Shown: one piece after another, positions 50,124 through 60,376 of the stretch
Position numbering within the stretch: the first letter of the stretch is position 1
How the letters are laid out: every line of letters begins with the position of its first letter
Source: Allorhizobium undicola ORS 992 = ATCC 700741
GTDB lineage: Bacteria > Pseudomonadota > Alphaproteobacteria > Rhizobiales > Rhizobiaceae
NCBI RefSeq assembly: GCF_000621665.1
Contig: NZ_JHXQ01000018.1
Location: forward strand, 25,693-89,692
Reading direction: 5' to 3'
DNA: 64,000 nucleotides
The notes under the pieces: generated by a model
Databases searched by the model: none
Told to the model about the DNA's origin: nothing
Seen by the model: only the letters and a program-made list of their open reading frames with translations
Position numbers and translations under genes: made by a program

Positions 50124-50840
50124 TTGAAATTTCCTCCCCTCGTCCCGGCGCGTCTCATTCGCCGTTATAAGCGGTTTTTATTCGATGCCACACTGGAAAC
50201 GGGCGAAGCCATCACCGGCTTTTGCCCCAATACCGGCTCCATGCGCGGGCTTACGGCGCCGGGTTCGCGGATATGGCTTTCAAGCCATGACACGGCAAAG
50301 CGCAAATATGCCCATGCCTTCGAGTTGATCGAAGCGGATGGAACGCTGGTCGGCGTTCATGCAGCGCTTGCCAACCGGCTGGGGCGCGAGGCAATCGACG
50401 CCGGGCTGGTCGCGGATCTTGGTGATTATCAGCAGATTGCGGGCGAGCAGCGATATGGCGCAAAATCGCGAATCGATTTCCGGCTTTCGTCGCCCGGCCG
50501 GCCGGATTGCTATGTCGAGGTGAAGAATGTGCATTTCATCCGCAAGCCGGGGCTTGCGGAATTTCCCGATACGGCCACGATCCGCGGTACCCGCCATCTG
50601 GAAGAACTGCGGCAAATTGCCCGCACGGGTCTGCGCGCCGTCATGCTCTATGTGGTGCAGCGGGAGGATTGCGAGAATTTTGCCATCTGCGACGATCTGG
50701 ACCCCGCCTATGGCAAGGCCTTTGCCCACGCCCGGGCCGAGGGCGTGGAAGCCTATGCCGTGAAATGTCGCATTACGACCGATGAAATCCGGCCGCTTGC
50801 GGCGATCGCCATGGACGAACCGCGTCTGCCTGCGGTATGA
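50124..50840 (+). CDS. sfsA: Sugar fermentation stimulation protein SfsA
   Basis: A 238-aa SfsA protein. The family start LKFPPLVPARLIRRYKRFLF maps to TTG 50124. Conserved blocks CPNTGSM, SKIDF-like SRIDFRLS, CYVEVKNVHF and the FPDTATIRGTRHLEEL stretch are present. SfsA has a nuclease-like fold and is thought to bind nucleic acid; the biological role is unclear. It starts 22 nt after phaC. Confidence 0.93.
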   Translation: MKFPPLVPARLIRRYKRFLFDATLETGEAITGFCPNTGSMRGLTAPGSRIWLSSHDTAKRKYAHAFELIEADGTLVGVHAALANRLGREAIDAGLVADLGDYQQIAGEQRYGAKSRIDFRLSSPGRPDCYVEVKNVHFIRKPGLAEFPDTATIRGTRHLEELRQIARTGLRAVMLYVVQREDCENFAICDDLDPAYGKAFAHARAEGVEAYAVKCRITTDEIRPLAAIAMDEPRLPAV

Positions 50841-50870
50841 ACGCCTGGCAGAACACATGGGACTGATGGA

Positions 50871-51707
50871 ATGGTCAATTACATCGACGCGGCATCGGCA
50901 CCGCTCAAGAACACCGGCGCAATCCGCCTTTACGGACCGGAAGGCTTCGAAGGTATGCGCAAGGCCTGCCAGCTTACGGCACGATGCCTGGATGCGCTGG
51001 CGGATATGGTCAAGCCCGGTGTCACCACCAGCGCCATAGATCGCTTCGTCTTCGAATTCGGCATGGACCACGGCGCCCTGCCCGCCACGCTGAACTATCG
51101 CGGTTATCGCTATTCCGTCTGCACCTCCATAAACCATGTCGTCTGCCATGGAATGCCGGAGGACAAGCCGCTGCGCGAGGGCGACATCGTCAATATCGAC
51201 GTGACCTATCTTGTCGATGGCTGGCATGGCGATTCCAGCCGCATGTATCCGGTGGGCGAAGTCAAGCGCGCCGCCGAACGGCTGATGGAAGTAACGCATG
51301 AATGCCTGATGCGCGGCATTGCCGCCGTGCGCCCCGGTGCGCGCACCGGCGCAATCGGTGCGGCCATTCAGGCCTATGCAGAGGCAGAGCGCTGTTCTGT
51401 CGTACGGGATTTCTGTGGCCACGGCGTCGGGCAGCTTTTTCACGATTCGCCGAATATCCTGCATTACGGCAAGGCGGACGAAGGGCCGGAAATCAGGGAA
51501 GGCATGATTTTCACCATCGAGCCGATGATTAACCTGGGCAAGCCGCATGTGAAGGTTCTGGCCGATGGCTGGACCGCCGTAACCCGCGACCGCTCCCTGA
51601 CGGCGCAATATGAACACGCCGTGGGCGTTACCGCCACAGGCTGCGAGATTTTCACGCTGTCGCCCGCCGGTCTCGACCGTCCGGGCCTGCCGCCGCTCAA
51701 GGGCTGA
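50871..51707 (+). CDS. map: Type I methionine aminopeptidase
   Basis: A 278-aa enzyme removing the initiator methionine from nascent proteins. The five metal ligands are visible: D110 (NIDVTYL), D121 (WHGDSSR), H184 (FCGHGVG), E217 (TIEPM) and E248 (YEHAVGVT). Start overlaps nothing; it follows sfsA by 30 nt and precedes radC by 5 nt, forming a probable operon. Confidence 0.97.
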   Translation: MVNYIDAASAPLKNTGAIRLYGPEGFEGMRKACQLTARCLDALADMVKPGVTTSAIDRFVFEFGMDHGALPATLNYRGYRYSVCTSINHVVCHGMPEDKPLREGDIVNIDVTYLVDGWHGDSSRMYPVGEVKRAAERLMEVTHECLMRGIAAVRPGARTGAIGAAIQAYAEAERCSVVRDFCGHGVGQLFHDSPNILHYGKADEGPEIREGMIFTIEPMINLGKPHVKVLADGWTAVTRDRSLTAQYEHAVGVTATGCEIFTLSPAGLDRPGLPPLKG

Positions 51708-51712
51708 ACGCC

Positions 51713-52567
51713 ATGACCGGGCCGACCCGCTCCACGCCCCCTTATGATGACCAGAGCACGGAGGAACTGCATCAGGATCTTCCCGCAGCGCCCATGGATT
51801 TCGAAGAGGATGAGCGGGGTTTTTTCACCGAACAGTTCCAGACGACCAAGGCTACGGCGAAGGCAGGCACGGCAAAGCCTGCGGCAAAAGAGCCGGAACA
51901 GCATTATCACGGCCATCGCGACCGGCTGCGCCAGCGCTTTCGTGACAAAGGCGACGATGCCCTGGCCGATTACGAGGTGCTGGAACTCATTCTCTTCCGG
52001 CTCATTCCCCGCCGCGACACCAAGCCCATTGCCAAGGCGCTGCTCGATCGCTTCGGCACGCTGGCCGGGGTGTTCAACGCGCCGCTGGCGCTGTTGCAGG
52101 AGGTGAAGGGCATTGGCGAAACCGTGGCGCTCGATCTGAAGCTGATTGCCACCGCTTCCCAGCGCATGTTGAAAAGCGAGATCAAGGGCAGGCAGGTGCT
52201 GAGTTCGTGGTCCAGCGTCATCGATTACTGCCATGCGGCCATGGCTTACGAAACGCGCGAACAATTCCGCATTCTTTTTCTCGACAAGCGCAACGCGCTG
52301 ATTGCCGATGAAGTACAGGGCAAGGGCACGATCGACCACACGCCCGTCTATCCGCGCGAAGTGGTCAAACGGGCGCTGGAGCTTTCGGCAACCGCCATCA
52401 TTCTCGTGCACAACCACCCCTCTGGCGACCCGACCCCCTCCCGCGCCGACATCGAGATGACCAAAACGATCATCGATACCGCAAAGCCTCTGGGCATTAC
52501 CGTGCATGACCATGTCATCATCGGCGCGCAGGGCCATGCCAGCCTCAGGGGGCTGCGCCTGATCTGA
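51713..52567 (+). CDS. radC: RadC-family JAMM protein
   Basis: A 284-aa protein with an acidic N-terminal extension, helix-hairpin-helix region ([36 protein letters not shown]) and C-terminal JAMM motif [14 protein letters not shown] starting at H233. The family was once linked to DNA repair but its true role is unsettled. Translated right after map. Confidence 0.94.
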   Translation: MTGPTRSTPPYDDQSTEELHQDLPAAPMDFEEDERGFFTEQFQTTKATAKAGTAKPAAKEPEQHYHGHRDRLRQRFRDKGDDALADYEVLELILFRLIPRRDTKPIAKALLDRFGTLAGVFNAPLALLQEVKGIGETVALDLKLIATASQRMLKSEIKGRQVLSSWSSVIDYCHAAMAYETREQFRILFLDKRNALIADEVQGKGTIDHTPVYPREVVKRALELSATAIILVHNHPSGDPTPSRADIEMTKTIIDTAKPLGITVHDHVIIGAQGHASLRGLRLI

Positions 52568-52614
52568 GGCTGGAGCAGGATTTGCACCAGCCAGCGCCTT
52601 GGAGAAAATGACCA

Positions 52615-54138
52615 ATGACCTTTTTGCTTCACTTGCGCCATGGGGTGATGACGGCGTCGGCCCTTGCAGGCTTCTGGGCGCTGGCATCGCTTTTCCCGCC
52701 GCCTGCCGCCGCCGCGCCGCGCACCACCCTGGTTCTTGGCATGTCGGTGGAACCGACAGGTCTCGATCCTACCGCCGCAGCCCCCGTGGCCATCGGTCAG
52801 GTGACATGGCAAAACATCTTCGAAGGGCTGGTGACGATCACCGAGGATGGCAAGATCATCCCGCAACTGGCTGAAAGCTTTGAGATTTCTACCGACGGCC
52901 TGACCTATCGCTTTGCATTGCGCAAGGGTGTCCACTTTCATGACGGTGAAGCCTTTACGGCCAAAACAGCGAAATTCTCGCTTGAACGCGCAGCCAGCGA
53001 CGACTCCATCAATCCGCAAAAGCGCTTTTTCACCCAGATCGACCGTATCGATGCGCCCGATGACGCAACGCTGATCCTGCATTTGAAGCAGAAAAATTCC
53101 AGCCTGCTTTACTGGCTCGGCTGGCCAGCCTCCGTCATGGTCGCCCCCGCCAGTGCCGCAAACAACAAGACCACGCCCATCGGCACCGGGCCGTTCAAGT
53201 TTGCAAGCTGGGCGAAGGGAGACCGCGTGGAGCTTACGGCAAATGCCGATTACTGGAACGCGGCAGCCCGCCCGGCCCTGGAAAAGGTAACGTTCCGCTT
53301 CATTCCGGACGCGCAGGCGCAGGCCGCCGCCCTGAAGGCAGGCGATGTGGACGCCATTCCCGAATTCGCCGCGCCGGAACTGATGGAGAGTTTCAAGGCC
53401 GACGCCCGTCTCGTCACCCGCATCGGAAATACCGAGCTGAAGGTGGTGGCAGGCATGAACAACCAGCGCAAGCCTTTCAACGATATTCGCGTTCGTCAGG
53501 CATTGATGATGGCGATCGACCGGAAAATGCTGATCGAAGGGGCCTGGTCAGGCCTCGGCACGCCGATCGGCAGCCATTACACCCCAAATGACCGTGGCTA
53601 TCTGGACCTCACAGGCACCCTTCCCTACGATCCGCAAAAGGCCCGCGCATTGCTGGCTGAAGCGGGCTATCCGCAAGGGTTCAGCTTCACCATCAAGACG
53701 CCGCAAATGGCCTATGCGCCCCGCAGTGCCGAGATCATGCAGGCCATGTTTGCCGACATCGGCGTTACCATGACCATTGAGCCCACGGAATTTCCGGCAA
53801 AATGGGTTGCCGATGTTTTCAAGGCCGGAAACTACGACATGACCATTGTCGCCCATGCCGAGCCGATGGACATAGACATCTATGGCCGCGACCCCTATTA
53901 TTTCCAGTATAGGAATCCTGATTTCAAGGCCGTCCTACAGGCCATAGAGGCCACCACCGACGCAAGCGAACAGGACCGCCTCTATGGCAAGGCGCAAGGC
54001 ATATTGGCTGAGGAGGTTCCAGCTCTTTTCCTCTTCGTCATGCCCAAGCTCGGCGTATGGAACAAGGATCTCAAGGGCCTTTGGGAAAACGAACCTATCC
54101 CCTCGAATGTACTGGGCAAGGTCCATTGGGAAAAATAA
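52615..54138 (+). CDS. ABC transporter substrate-binding protein (SBP_bac_5)
   Basis: A 507-aa periplasmic binding protein with a signal peptide (MTFLLHLRHGVMTASALAGF ... AAAA-PR). Family features: LDPTAAAPVAIGQVTWQNIF, LAESFEISTDGLTYRFALRK and FHDGEAFTAKTAKFSLERA, the signature of dipeptide/oligopeptide/nickel binders. It delivers a peptide-like or metal-chelate substrate to the permeases encoded downstream. The substrate is not evident. Confidence 0.95.
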   Translation: MTFLLHLRHGVMTASALAGFWALASLFPPPAAAAPRTTLVLGMSVEPTGLDPTAAAPVAIGQVTWQNIFEGLVTITEDGKIIPQLAESFEISTDGLTYRFALRKGVHFHDGEAFTAKTAKFSLERAASDDSINPQKRFFTQIDRIDAPDDATLILHLKQKNSSLLYWLGWPASVMVAPASAANNKTTPIGTGPFKFASWAKGDRVELTANADYWNAAARPALEKVTFRFIPDAQAQAAALKAGDVDAIPEFAAPELMESFKADARLVTRIGNTELKVVAGMNNQRKPFNDIRVRQALMMAIDRKMLIEGAWSGLGTPIGSHYTPNDRGYLDLTGTLPYDPQKARALLAEAGYPQGFSFTIKTPQMAYAPRSAEIMQAMFADIGVTMTIEPTEFPAKWVADVFKAGNYDMTIVAHAEPMDIDIYGRDPYYFQYRNPDFKAVLQAIEATTDASEQDRLYGKAQGILAEEVPALFLFVMPKLGVWNKDLKGLWENEPIPSNVLGKVHWEK

Positions 54139-54196
54139 AACCAAGAGCGAGGTTTCAGCTTCACCTCCCAAACTTCAAGTGCTTGTTTCGGCATGA

Positions 54197-54234
54197 TACA
54201 GCGCCGTGCGTTTTATCAAACGCACGGCGCTGTA
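54197..54234 (+). terminator. Long perfect hairpin between binding-protein and permease genes
   Basis: A perfect 17-bp stem, TACAGCGCCGTGCGTTT with AAACGCACGGCGCTGTA, closes a 4-nt TATC loop 58 nt after the binding-protein stop, followed by ACACTTTAATT. In ABC operons such a hairpin usually stabilises the binding-protein message and partly stops transcription, giving more binding protein than permease. Confidence 0.8.
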
Positions 54235-54315
54235 ACACTTTAATTATGCAGTAGATGCAGTCATGTCCCGAACCTGCCCATGACCCATGCCTGAAACAAT
54301 TTGCCGGAGCCGCCC

Positions 54316-55275
54316 ATGGCATTGCTGCTGATCCGCCGCCTGACAGGACTGGTTTTGACGCTTCTGGGCGTATCCCTGCTGATCTTTGCCGTAATGAACC
54401 TTTTGCCGGGCGATCCAGCGGCCATCATGCTCGGCACATCGGCAAGTCCCGATACGCTGGCGGCCCTGCATGAGGTATTAGGGCTGAACCGCAGCCTGCC
54501 GCTTCGCTTCATGCAATGGCTGACGGCGGCGCTGACCGGCAATTTTGGCCAGTCCTATACTTATGGCGTGCCTGTTTCAACGCTGATTGCCGAAAGGCTG
54601 GCGGTAACGGTGCCGCTTGCCCTCATGGCCATTGGCCTGTCGCTGGCACTGGCACTGCCTCTTGGTGTGCTGGGAGCAGCCCGGTGCAACGGTTTCATCG
54701 ATCATCTCTCCGGCTTTGTTTCGCGGCTATTTATCGCCATACCCGGTTTCTGGACGGGACTTTTGCTAATCCTGTTTCTTGCCGCATCCCATCCAATATT
54801 TCCCGCCGGTGGTTTTCCGGGCTGGCAGGCAGGCGTGTGGCCTGCCATCAAGGCATTGGTTCTGCCTGCCCTTGCTCTGGGGCTTCCCCAAGCAGGCATT
54901 TTAATACGAGTTACACGCGCAGCTGTGCTGGAGGTGCTGAATGAGGATTTCGTGCGCACGGCCCGCGCCAAAGGGTTGCCCAAGCATGTCGCACTCTGGC
55001 GCCATGCGGTTCCCAATGCGCTTGTGCCGGTGGTGACGATGCTTGGCCTGCAGTTCACCTTTCTCATTGCCGGAGCGGTGCTGGTGGAAAACGTCTTCAA
55101 TCTGTCCGGGCTCGGACGTCTTGCCTATCAGGCGCTGTCGCAACGTGATATCATCACCATGCAGGCGGTGGTTCTGCTGTTTGCATGGCTGACTCTGTTG
55201 GTGAATTTTCTTGTCGATCTCATGCATTTGCGACTTGATCCACGGCTGAAGACCTCGATGGGCCTTACGCAATGA
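54316..55275 (+). CDS. ABC transporter permease (DppB-like)
   Basis: A 319-aa permease with six predicted membrane helices, beginning MALLLIRRLTGLVLTLLGVS. The cytoplasmic EAA loop is present as ILIRVTRAAVLEVLNEDFVR, TARAKGLP. ATG 54316 has GGAG at 8 nt. Overlaps the second permease by 4 nt. Confidence 0.95.
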   Translation: MALLLIRRLTGLVLTLLGVSLLIFAVMNLLPGDPAAIMLGTSASPDTLAALHEVLGLNRSLPLRFMQWLTAALTGNFGQSYTYGVPVSTLIAERLAVTVPLALMAIGLSLALALPLGVLGAARCNGFIDHLSGFVSRLFIAIPGFWTGLLLILFLAASHPIFPAGGFPGWQAGVWPAIKALVLPALALGLPQAGILIRVTRAAVLEVLNEDFVRTARAKGLPKHVALWRHAVPNALVPVVTMLGLQFTFLIAGAVLVENVFNLSGLGRLAYQALSQRDIITMQAVVLLFAWLTLLVNFLVDLMHLRLDPRLKTSMGLTQ

Positions 55276-56093
55276 AAAACCGCTTTCGTCAGGCCAACCT
55301 GCTGGCAGGCGGCTTTATCATCGCCTGCCTTCTGGCGATTGCCTTGTTGTCGCAGGTCTGGACTCCGGGAGATCCCACCCGCCTTCGCATTGCGATGCGC
55401 CTCAAGCCTCCGCTCACCGCTGGCCTGCTCGGCACCGACCCGCTCGGGCGTGACCTTGCCTCGCTGCTGATGCTGGGAGCGTGGAATTCGTTGACGATTG
55501 CCACCGCAGCCGTAGCAACAGGCGGGGTTTTGGGCACGCTCCTTGGCTTGATGGTTGCCGCACGCGGCGGATTATGCGAGGCGCTGGTCATGCGTGCCAA
55601 TGACGTTCTCTTCGCCATTCCCCCATTGCTTTCCGCCATGATGCTGGGCGCCGTGCTTGGCAGCGGCCGCATGACAGCCATTACCGCCATTGCCGTCTTC
55701 ATGGTTCCGGTCTTTTGCCGGTTGACGCTGACAGCCGCCCGGCAAATCTGGGCGCGAGATTACTGTCTTGCTGCAAGGGCGGCAGGCAAAGGCCCCTTGC
55801 GCATCAGCATCGAGCACATCTTGCCGAACATTGCCAGCCTGGTCATCGTGCAGGCAACAGTCCAGCTTGGCCTTGCCATGCTGACGGAAGCGGGCCTCAG
55901 CTTTCTTGGCCTCGGCCTTGCACCACCACAGCCCGGCTGGGGAAAAATGCTGGCAGAGTCGCAAACCTATCTGCAACAGGCCCCATGGCTGGCAATTTTT
56001 CCCGGCCTTGCCATCGCACTCACCGTTTTCGGCTTCACCATGCTGGGGGATGGCCTGCGTGATCTCCTCGATCCAAGGTGGGCGCCGAAATGA
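55272..56093 (+). CDS. ABC transporter permease (DppC-like)
   Basis: A 273-aa partner permease with the usual N-terminal helix, periplasmic GTDPLGRDLASLLMLGAWNS motif and EAA loop (ARDYCLAARAAGKGPLRISI, EHILPN). It pairs with the DppB-like protein in the membrane. Stop overlaps the next start. Confidence 0.95.
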   Translation: MKNRFRQANLLAGGFIIACLLAIALLSQVWTPGDPTRLRIAMRLKPPLTAGLLGTDPLGRDLASLLMLGAWNSLTIATAAVATGGVLGTLLGLMVAARGGLCEALVMRANDVLFAIPPLLSAMMLGAVLGSGRMTAITAIAVFMVPVFCRLTLTAARQIWARDYCLAARAAGKGPLRISIEHILPNIASLVIVQATVQLGLAMLTEAGLSFLGLGLAPPQPGWGKMLAESQTYLQQAPWLAIFPGLAIALTVFGFTMLGDGLRDLLDPRWAPK

Positions 56094-57067
56094 CCTCAAC
56101 GCTGCTTACGGTGGAGCAACTTGGCGTCGCCTTCGCAGGCAAGCCGCCCTTGCCCATTCTACGCGACATCGGTTTTGCGCTTGCTCCGGGTGAAACTCTT
56201 GGCATTGTCGGGGAATCGGGGTCCGGCAAATCGCTGCTGGCGCTGGCGTTGATGGGACTTTTGCCGGAAACGGCCAGAGCAGAGGGTTCCATCCGCTTCG
56301 AAGGCCATGACTTGCTGAGCTGCGGTGAAAAGAAGTTGACGCAATTGCATGGCAACCGCATCGGCATGATCTTTCAGGAACCGCTTACCGCCCTCAACCC
56401 GGCAATGACCGTGGGCGACCAGATCGCCGAGGGCATGGTGTGGCACAAGGGCATAGGCTGGAAAGAGGCCCGCCGGGAAGCTGTCCGGCTTTTATCGCAG
56501 GTTCGAATGACGACTGCCGCCGAAATGGCAAAACGATATCCGCACGAGCTTTCCGGCGGTCAAAGACAGCGCGTGTGCATTGCCATGGCCATTGCCATGA
56601 AGCCCGCCCTGCTGATTGCCGATGAACCCACCACGGCGCTGGACGTGACGGTGCAGGCCCATATTCTCGATCTGTTGCGGGAACTGGTGCAAGACAATGC
56701 CATGGCCCTCATTCTCATCAGCCACGATCTCGGCGTGGTGGCCGAACTTTGCACCCGCAGCCTTGTGCTATACGCCGGAAGACAGATGGAGGAGGCACCA
56801 ACCCGCGCCCTGCTGGACCGTCCGCGCAATCCCTATACCCGCGCGCTCATTCGCGCCCTCCCACGCCGACACACACAGCAAAGACCAGCCACCCTGCAAG
56901 CCATCGCGGGGGCCGTGCCGGATTTCGCCCATCTGCCGAAGGGATGCAGTTTCACCACGCGCTGTCCCCGGTGCATCGATGCCTGCGCCACCACTCTCCC
57001 CGGCTGGCGAGTGGATGCCAACGGTCGCGGCAATCGCTGCCTGCTTGACGAGAGGGACGCGCCATGA
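56090..57067 (+). CDS. ABC transporter ATPase (DppD-like)
   Basis: A 325-aa ATPase from ATG 56090. Walker A GESGSGKS (41-48), signature LSGGQRQRV, Walker [13 protein letters not shown], and the C-terminal oligopeptide-transport domain with cysteines ([14 protein letters not shown]) that in DppD-type subunits can hold an iron-sulfur cluster. Overlaps both neighbours by 4 nt. Confidence 0.95.
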   Translation: MTSTLLTVEQLGVAFAGKPPLPILRDIGFALAPGETLGIVGESGSGKSLLALALMGLLPETARAEGSIRFEGHDLLSCGEKKLTQLHGNRIGMIFQEPLTALNPAMTVGDQIAEGMVWHKGIGWKEARREAVRLLSQVRMTTAAEMAKRYPHELSGGQRQRVCIAMAIAMKPALLIADEPTTALDVTVQAHILDLLRELVQDNAMALILISHDLGVVAELCTRSLVLYAGRQMEEAPTRALLDRPRNPYTRALIRALPRRHTQQRPATLQAIAGAVPDFAHLPKGCSFTTRCPRCIDACATTLPGWRVDANGRGNRCLLDERDAP

Positions 57068-58056
57068 CGCAGCCACCCCTTCTCGAACTGCGCCACCTCA
57101 GCCGGACTTATCGCCGCAGCGCACTGCCCGTGGCGGCTTTACGTCAGGGAATGCATTCCAGCAAAGCGTTGGACGATGTATCGCTGACCATGGCCAGCGG
57201 CACAATTCACGCCATTGTCGGCGAAAGCGGCAGCGGCAAATCCACCCTCGCCCGGCTCGTCATGGCGCTGGATCGCCCGGACAATGGCGAGGTGTTGATA
57301 GACGGGCAAAACCTGTTCACGCTTGGCGAAAAGACCTTGCGCCGCAAGCGGCGCGATTTCCAGATGGTTTTTCAGGATCCATTCTCGTCGCTCGATCCCC
57401 GCCAGAACGTCGCGACAATCATTGGCGAACCGCTTTGCCTCCTGGAGCCCCGACTGAGTACCGCCGAAAAGCAGGAGCGCATAGCGGCGATCATGCAGGC
57501 CGTGGGCCTCACGGCGGAGCAGGCAGGCCTTCGCCCGCACGCATTTTCCGGCGGACAGCGCCAGCGAATTGCGCTTGCGCGCGCATTGATAACCGAGCCA
57601 AGGCTGGTGGTGGCCGACGAGCCTGTTTCCGCTCTCGACCTTTCCGTCCAGGCACAGGTTCTGAACCTCATGACCGACTTCAAGGAAAAACGGGGCGTGA
57701 GCTTCCTGTTCATCAGCCACAATCTCGCCGTGGTCAACCACGTCGCGGACCACGTCAGCGTTCTCTATCGCGGCCGTCTGGTGGAAAGCGGCCCGGCGCA
57801 GTCTATTCTCAGCCAGCCGCTTCATCCCTATACCGCGCTTCTGGCGGCTTGCGAGCCAGATCCCTTCCGGGAGCGGCAAGGCTCTGTTCCGTTGAACGGA
57901 CCAGACGACGACAGCCTCGCCGCAAGGGGCTGCGCCTTCCAGCCCCGTTGTGCCTTCGCAGTAGAGGCTTGCACGAAAGAAAGCCCTGAACTCGCCGACA
58001 TTGCTCCACTACGTAAATGCGCCTGCCACAGGTCAGCAGAATTCAGAACAGAATAG
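57064..58056 (+). CDS. ABC transporter ATPase (DppF-like)
   Basis: A 330-aa second ATPase. Walker A GESGSGKS (53-60), signature FSGGQRQRI, Walker B LVVADEPVSALD and the family C-terminal Cys-rich segment (CAFQPRCAFAVEAC). It forms the ATPase heterodimer with the DppD-like subunit and ends the operon. Confidence 0.95.
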   Translation: MTQPPLLELRHLSRTYRRSALPVAALRQGMHSSKALDDVSLTMASGTIHAIVGESGSGKSTLARLVMALDRPDNGEVLIDGQNLFTLGEKTLRRKRRDFQMVFQDPFSSLDPRQNVATIIGEPLCLLEPRLSTAEKQERIAAIMQAVGLTAEQAGLRPHAFSGGQRQRIALARALITEPRLVVADEPVSALDLSVQAQVLNLMTDFKEKRGVSFLFISHNLAVVNHVADHVSVLYRGRLVESGPAQSILSQPLHPYTALLAACEPDPFRERQGSVPLNGPDDDSLAARGCAFQPRCAFAVEACTKESPELADIAPLRKCACHRSAEFRTE

Positions 58057-58281
58057 ATAATAATATCATCAACTTGTACCAAGATCCTGATTCAGTCTTG
58101 GCAGAAGTTGATTCAAAATCTCAACTGCGGCACTGCCGCAAAAAATGAAATTATTGACGCAATGCAACATGAGGACTAACGAAAAGGTTAGATTGGTCTG
58201 CTAAGTTTATCCGCACACAAACCTCGCACTTGCCTCAATACGACACATCGCCGGCCCGGGGCATGAACAGGAACAGAGCCT

Positions 58282-59697
58282 ATGCAGCAATATGATCTTA
58301 TCGTGATTGGCAGCGGTCCGGCAGGCCGCAGGGCTGCCATTCAGGCCGCCAAGCTGGAAAAGAATGTGCTGGTGATCGAGCGGGGTGGCCATGTCGGCGG
58401 CGTTTCGGTGCATACAGGCACCATTCCCTCCAAGACCCTGCGGGAAACGGTTCTAAACCTCACGGGCTGGCGTGAGCGGGGCTTTTATGGCCGCTCCTAT
58501 CGCGTCAAACAGCAGATCAGTGCCGAGGATTTGCGCCGCCGTCTGCTCATCACGCTGGACCATGAAGTGGATGTGCTGGAACATCAGTTTAACCGAAACC
58601 GCGTGCAACAATTGCGCGGGCTTGCCCGCTTCATCGACGCAAACCGGCTGGAAGTTACCAAGGATGACGGCGAGGTCGTGCATGTGAGCGGCAAGTCCAT
58701 CCTGCTTGCGGTGGGCACGCGCCCCTATCGCCCCGCCCATATCGCCTTTGATGGCCAGTCCATTCTCGACAGCGACGACATATTGAGCATCAAGGACGTC
58801 CCCCGTTCCATGGTCGTCATCGGCGCAGGCGTCATCGGCATTGAATATGCCACGATTTTCAGCGCACTGGATACGGTGGTGACGGTGGTGGAGCCACGCG
58901 ACACCATGCTCGATTTCATCGACAAGGAAATTGTCGAAGACTTCACCTACCAACTCCGCGATCGCAATATGAAGCTGATCTTCGGCCAAACCGCCGAAAA
59001 GGTGGAAAAGGACGAAAGCGGCAAGGTGCGCGTGACCCTCAAAAGCGGGCGCGTATTAGGGGCGGAAATGGTGCTGTTTGCCGCTGGGCGCGTTGGCGCC
59101 ACCGATACGCTCAATCTGGAAGCCTGCGGGCTGAGCGCCGATAGCCGCGGACGCCTGAAAGTCGATCCGGAAACCTTCCAGACGGATGTCCCCAACATTT
59201 ATGCCGCAGGCGACGTGGTAGGCTTTCCAAGCCTTGCCTCCACCTCCATGGAACAGGGCCGCATAGCCGCGCGCCACGCCGTGGGCGCACCCGCACAGGA
59301 ACCGCCACAATATTTCCCTTATGGCATTTATGCCGTTCCGGAAATTTCCACCTGCGGGCTGACCGAGGAAGAAGTACGCCAGCGTGGCATTCCCTATGAA
59401 TGCGGCATCTCCCATTTCCGCGAAACCTCGCGCGGCCATATCATGGGGCTGGAAAGCGGGATGCTGAAAATGATTTTCTCCCTCAAGACCCGTCGGCTTC
59501 TCGGCGTGCATATTGTCGGAGAAGGCGCAACGGAACTCGTCCACATCGGGCAGGCTGTCCTCAACCTGAAGGGAACGGTAGAGTATTTCGTGGAAAATAC
59601 CTTCAATTACCCAACCCTTGCCGAGGCCTACAAGATCGCAGGCCTTGATGCCTGGAACAGAATGGGCGAACTGCCCTCGAAAAAGGCCTCCGCCTGA
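58282..59697 (+). CDS. sthA: Soluble (Si-specific) NAD(P)+ transhydrogenase
   Basis: A 471-aa flavoprotein. FAD motif GSGPAG (10-15), NAD(P)-binding motif VIGAGVIGIEYA, and C-terminal dimerisation domain. In place of the CxxxxC redox site of dihydrolipoamide dehydrogenases it has HTGTIPSK (44-51), as in SthA enzymes, which balance NADPH and NADH without a disulfide. 58057-58281 upstream is AT-richer and should hold its promoter. Confidence 0.95.
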   Translation: MQQYDLIVIGSGPAGRRAAIQAAKLEKNVLVIERGGHVGGVSVHTGTIPSKTLRETVLNLTGWRERGFYGRSYRVKQQISAEDLRRRLLITLDHEVDVLEHQFNRNRVQQLRGLARFIDANRLEVTKDDGEVVHVSGKSILLAVGTRPYRPAHIAFDGQSILDSDDILSIKDVPRSMVVIGAGVIGIEYATIFSALDTVVTVVEPRDTMLDFIDKEIVEDFTYQLRDRNMKLIFGQTAEKVEKDESGKVRVTLKSGRVLGAEMVLFAAGRVGATDTLNLEACGLSADSRGRLKVDPETFQTDVPNIYAAGDVVGFPSLASTSMEQGRIAARHAVGAPAQEPPQYFPYGIYAVPEISTCGLTEEEVRQRGIPYECGISHFRETSRGHIMGLESGMLKMIFSLKTRRLLGVHIVGEGATELVHIGQAVLNLKGTVEYFVENTFNYPTLAEAYKIAGLDAWNRMGELPSKKASA

Positions 59698-59720
59698 CGG
59701 CAGCCATGATTGCGCCAATG

Positions 59721-59767
59721 GAGCATAATCCGACCGGAGTGAAACGAGGATCGACAAGATTATGCTC
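59721..59767. repeat. REP-like palindrome after sthA
   Basis: GAGCATAATC and GATTATGCTC form a perfect 10-bp inverted repeat around a 27-nt spacer with CCGACCGGAGTGAAACGAGG, a type of palindrome I recall as recurrent between Brucellaceae genes. Confidence 0.55.
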
Positions 59768-59769
59768 TA

Positions 59770-59799
59770 AAATGGCGCCGAAAAGATCCGGCGCCATTT
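59770..59799 (+). terminator. Terminator after sthA
   Basis: A perfect 11-bp stem AAATGGCGCCG/CGGCGCCATTT with an 8-nt loop, followed by CTGGTTC. Being symmetrical, with A- and T-rich stem ends, it may work for both the rightward sthA and the leftward DUF992 transcripts. Confidence 0.75.
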
Positions 59800-59857
59800 C
59801 TGGTTCAAGTTGATTTGTCTGTTTTCAGAAGACATTCAGGGAAAACAAGCCGAGTTA

Positions 59858-60376
59858 TCACACCCGCTTCAACTGAAGCCTTGAAACACCTGCCGCAATA
59901 TTCAGGCCCGTGCCGGCCTCACCGCTAAGCGGCTGGAGAGCGAAGTTGCGGGAGTTTCCACCCACCAGCGCATTGGCGCCTAGACCGACACCCACGGCTG
60001 CGGATGCAGAGGCGCCGACATAGCTACCCGCCAACGCGCCATCGCCAACGCGGGTTGGCTGCGTGTTGACGACTACCCAGCTCATATAGCTTTTGCCGCT
60101 GATGCCAACGTCAAGCCCCAGCTTGCCGATCGAACCGGCATAGTGTTCGATCTTGCCCGAACGCTGACGGAATTCGCAGGAAACATTGCGCTTGGAGCCA
60201 ATCAACATGCCGACGCCGCCGTCGATCTGGCATTGCAGGGTGCCAAGCCTCTGGCGCGGCTCGTTGGCGACCATTTTCTGCTGTGACGCCCGGTTATGAT
60301 GGTGCGGGCTTGCGGCATAGGCCGCAGGTGCAAGCGCGATGGAAGCGGCGGCAGTTACAAGCATCAAGGTTTTCAT
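59858..60376 (-). CDS. Secreted DUF992-family protein
   Basis: A 172-aa protein starting at ATG 60376 (AGGA at 8 nt). Signal peptide MKTLMLVTAAASIALAPAAY-AA, then a His/Arg-rich segment and the DUF992 core: LGTLQCQIDGGVGMLIGSKR, VSCEFRQRSGKIEHYAGSIG. The GALAGSYVGASASAAVGVGL stretch is typical of the family. Periplasmic, function unknown. Confidence 0.9.
   Translation of the reverse strand: MKTLMLVTAAASIALAPAAYAASPHHHNRASQQKMVANEPRQRLGTLQCQIDGGVGMLIGSKRNVSCEFRQRSGKIEHYAGSIGKLGLDVGISGKSYMSWVVVNTQPTRVGDGALAGSYVGASASAAVGVGLGANALVGGNSRNFALQPLSGEAGTGLNIAAGVSRLQLKRV

Noticed and set aside
48599..50158. 519-codon minus-strand frame opposite phaC
   Set aside because: Antisense shadow of phaC, with no ribosome site or domain.
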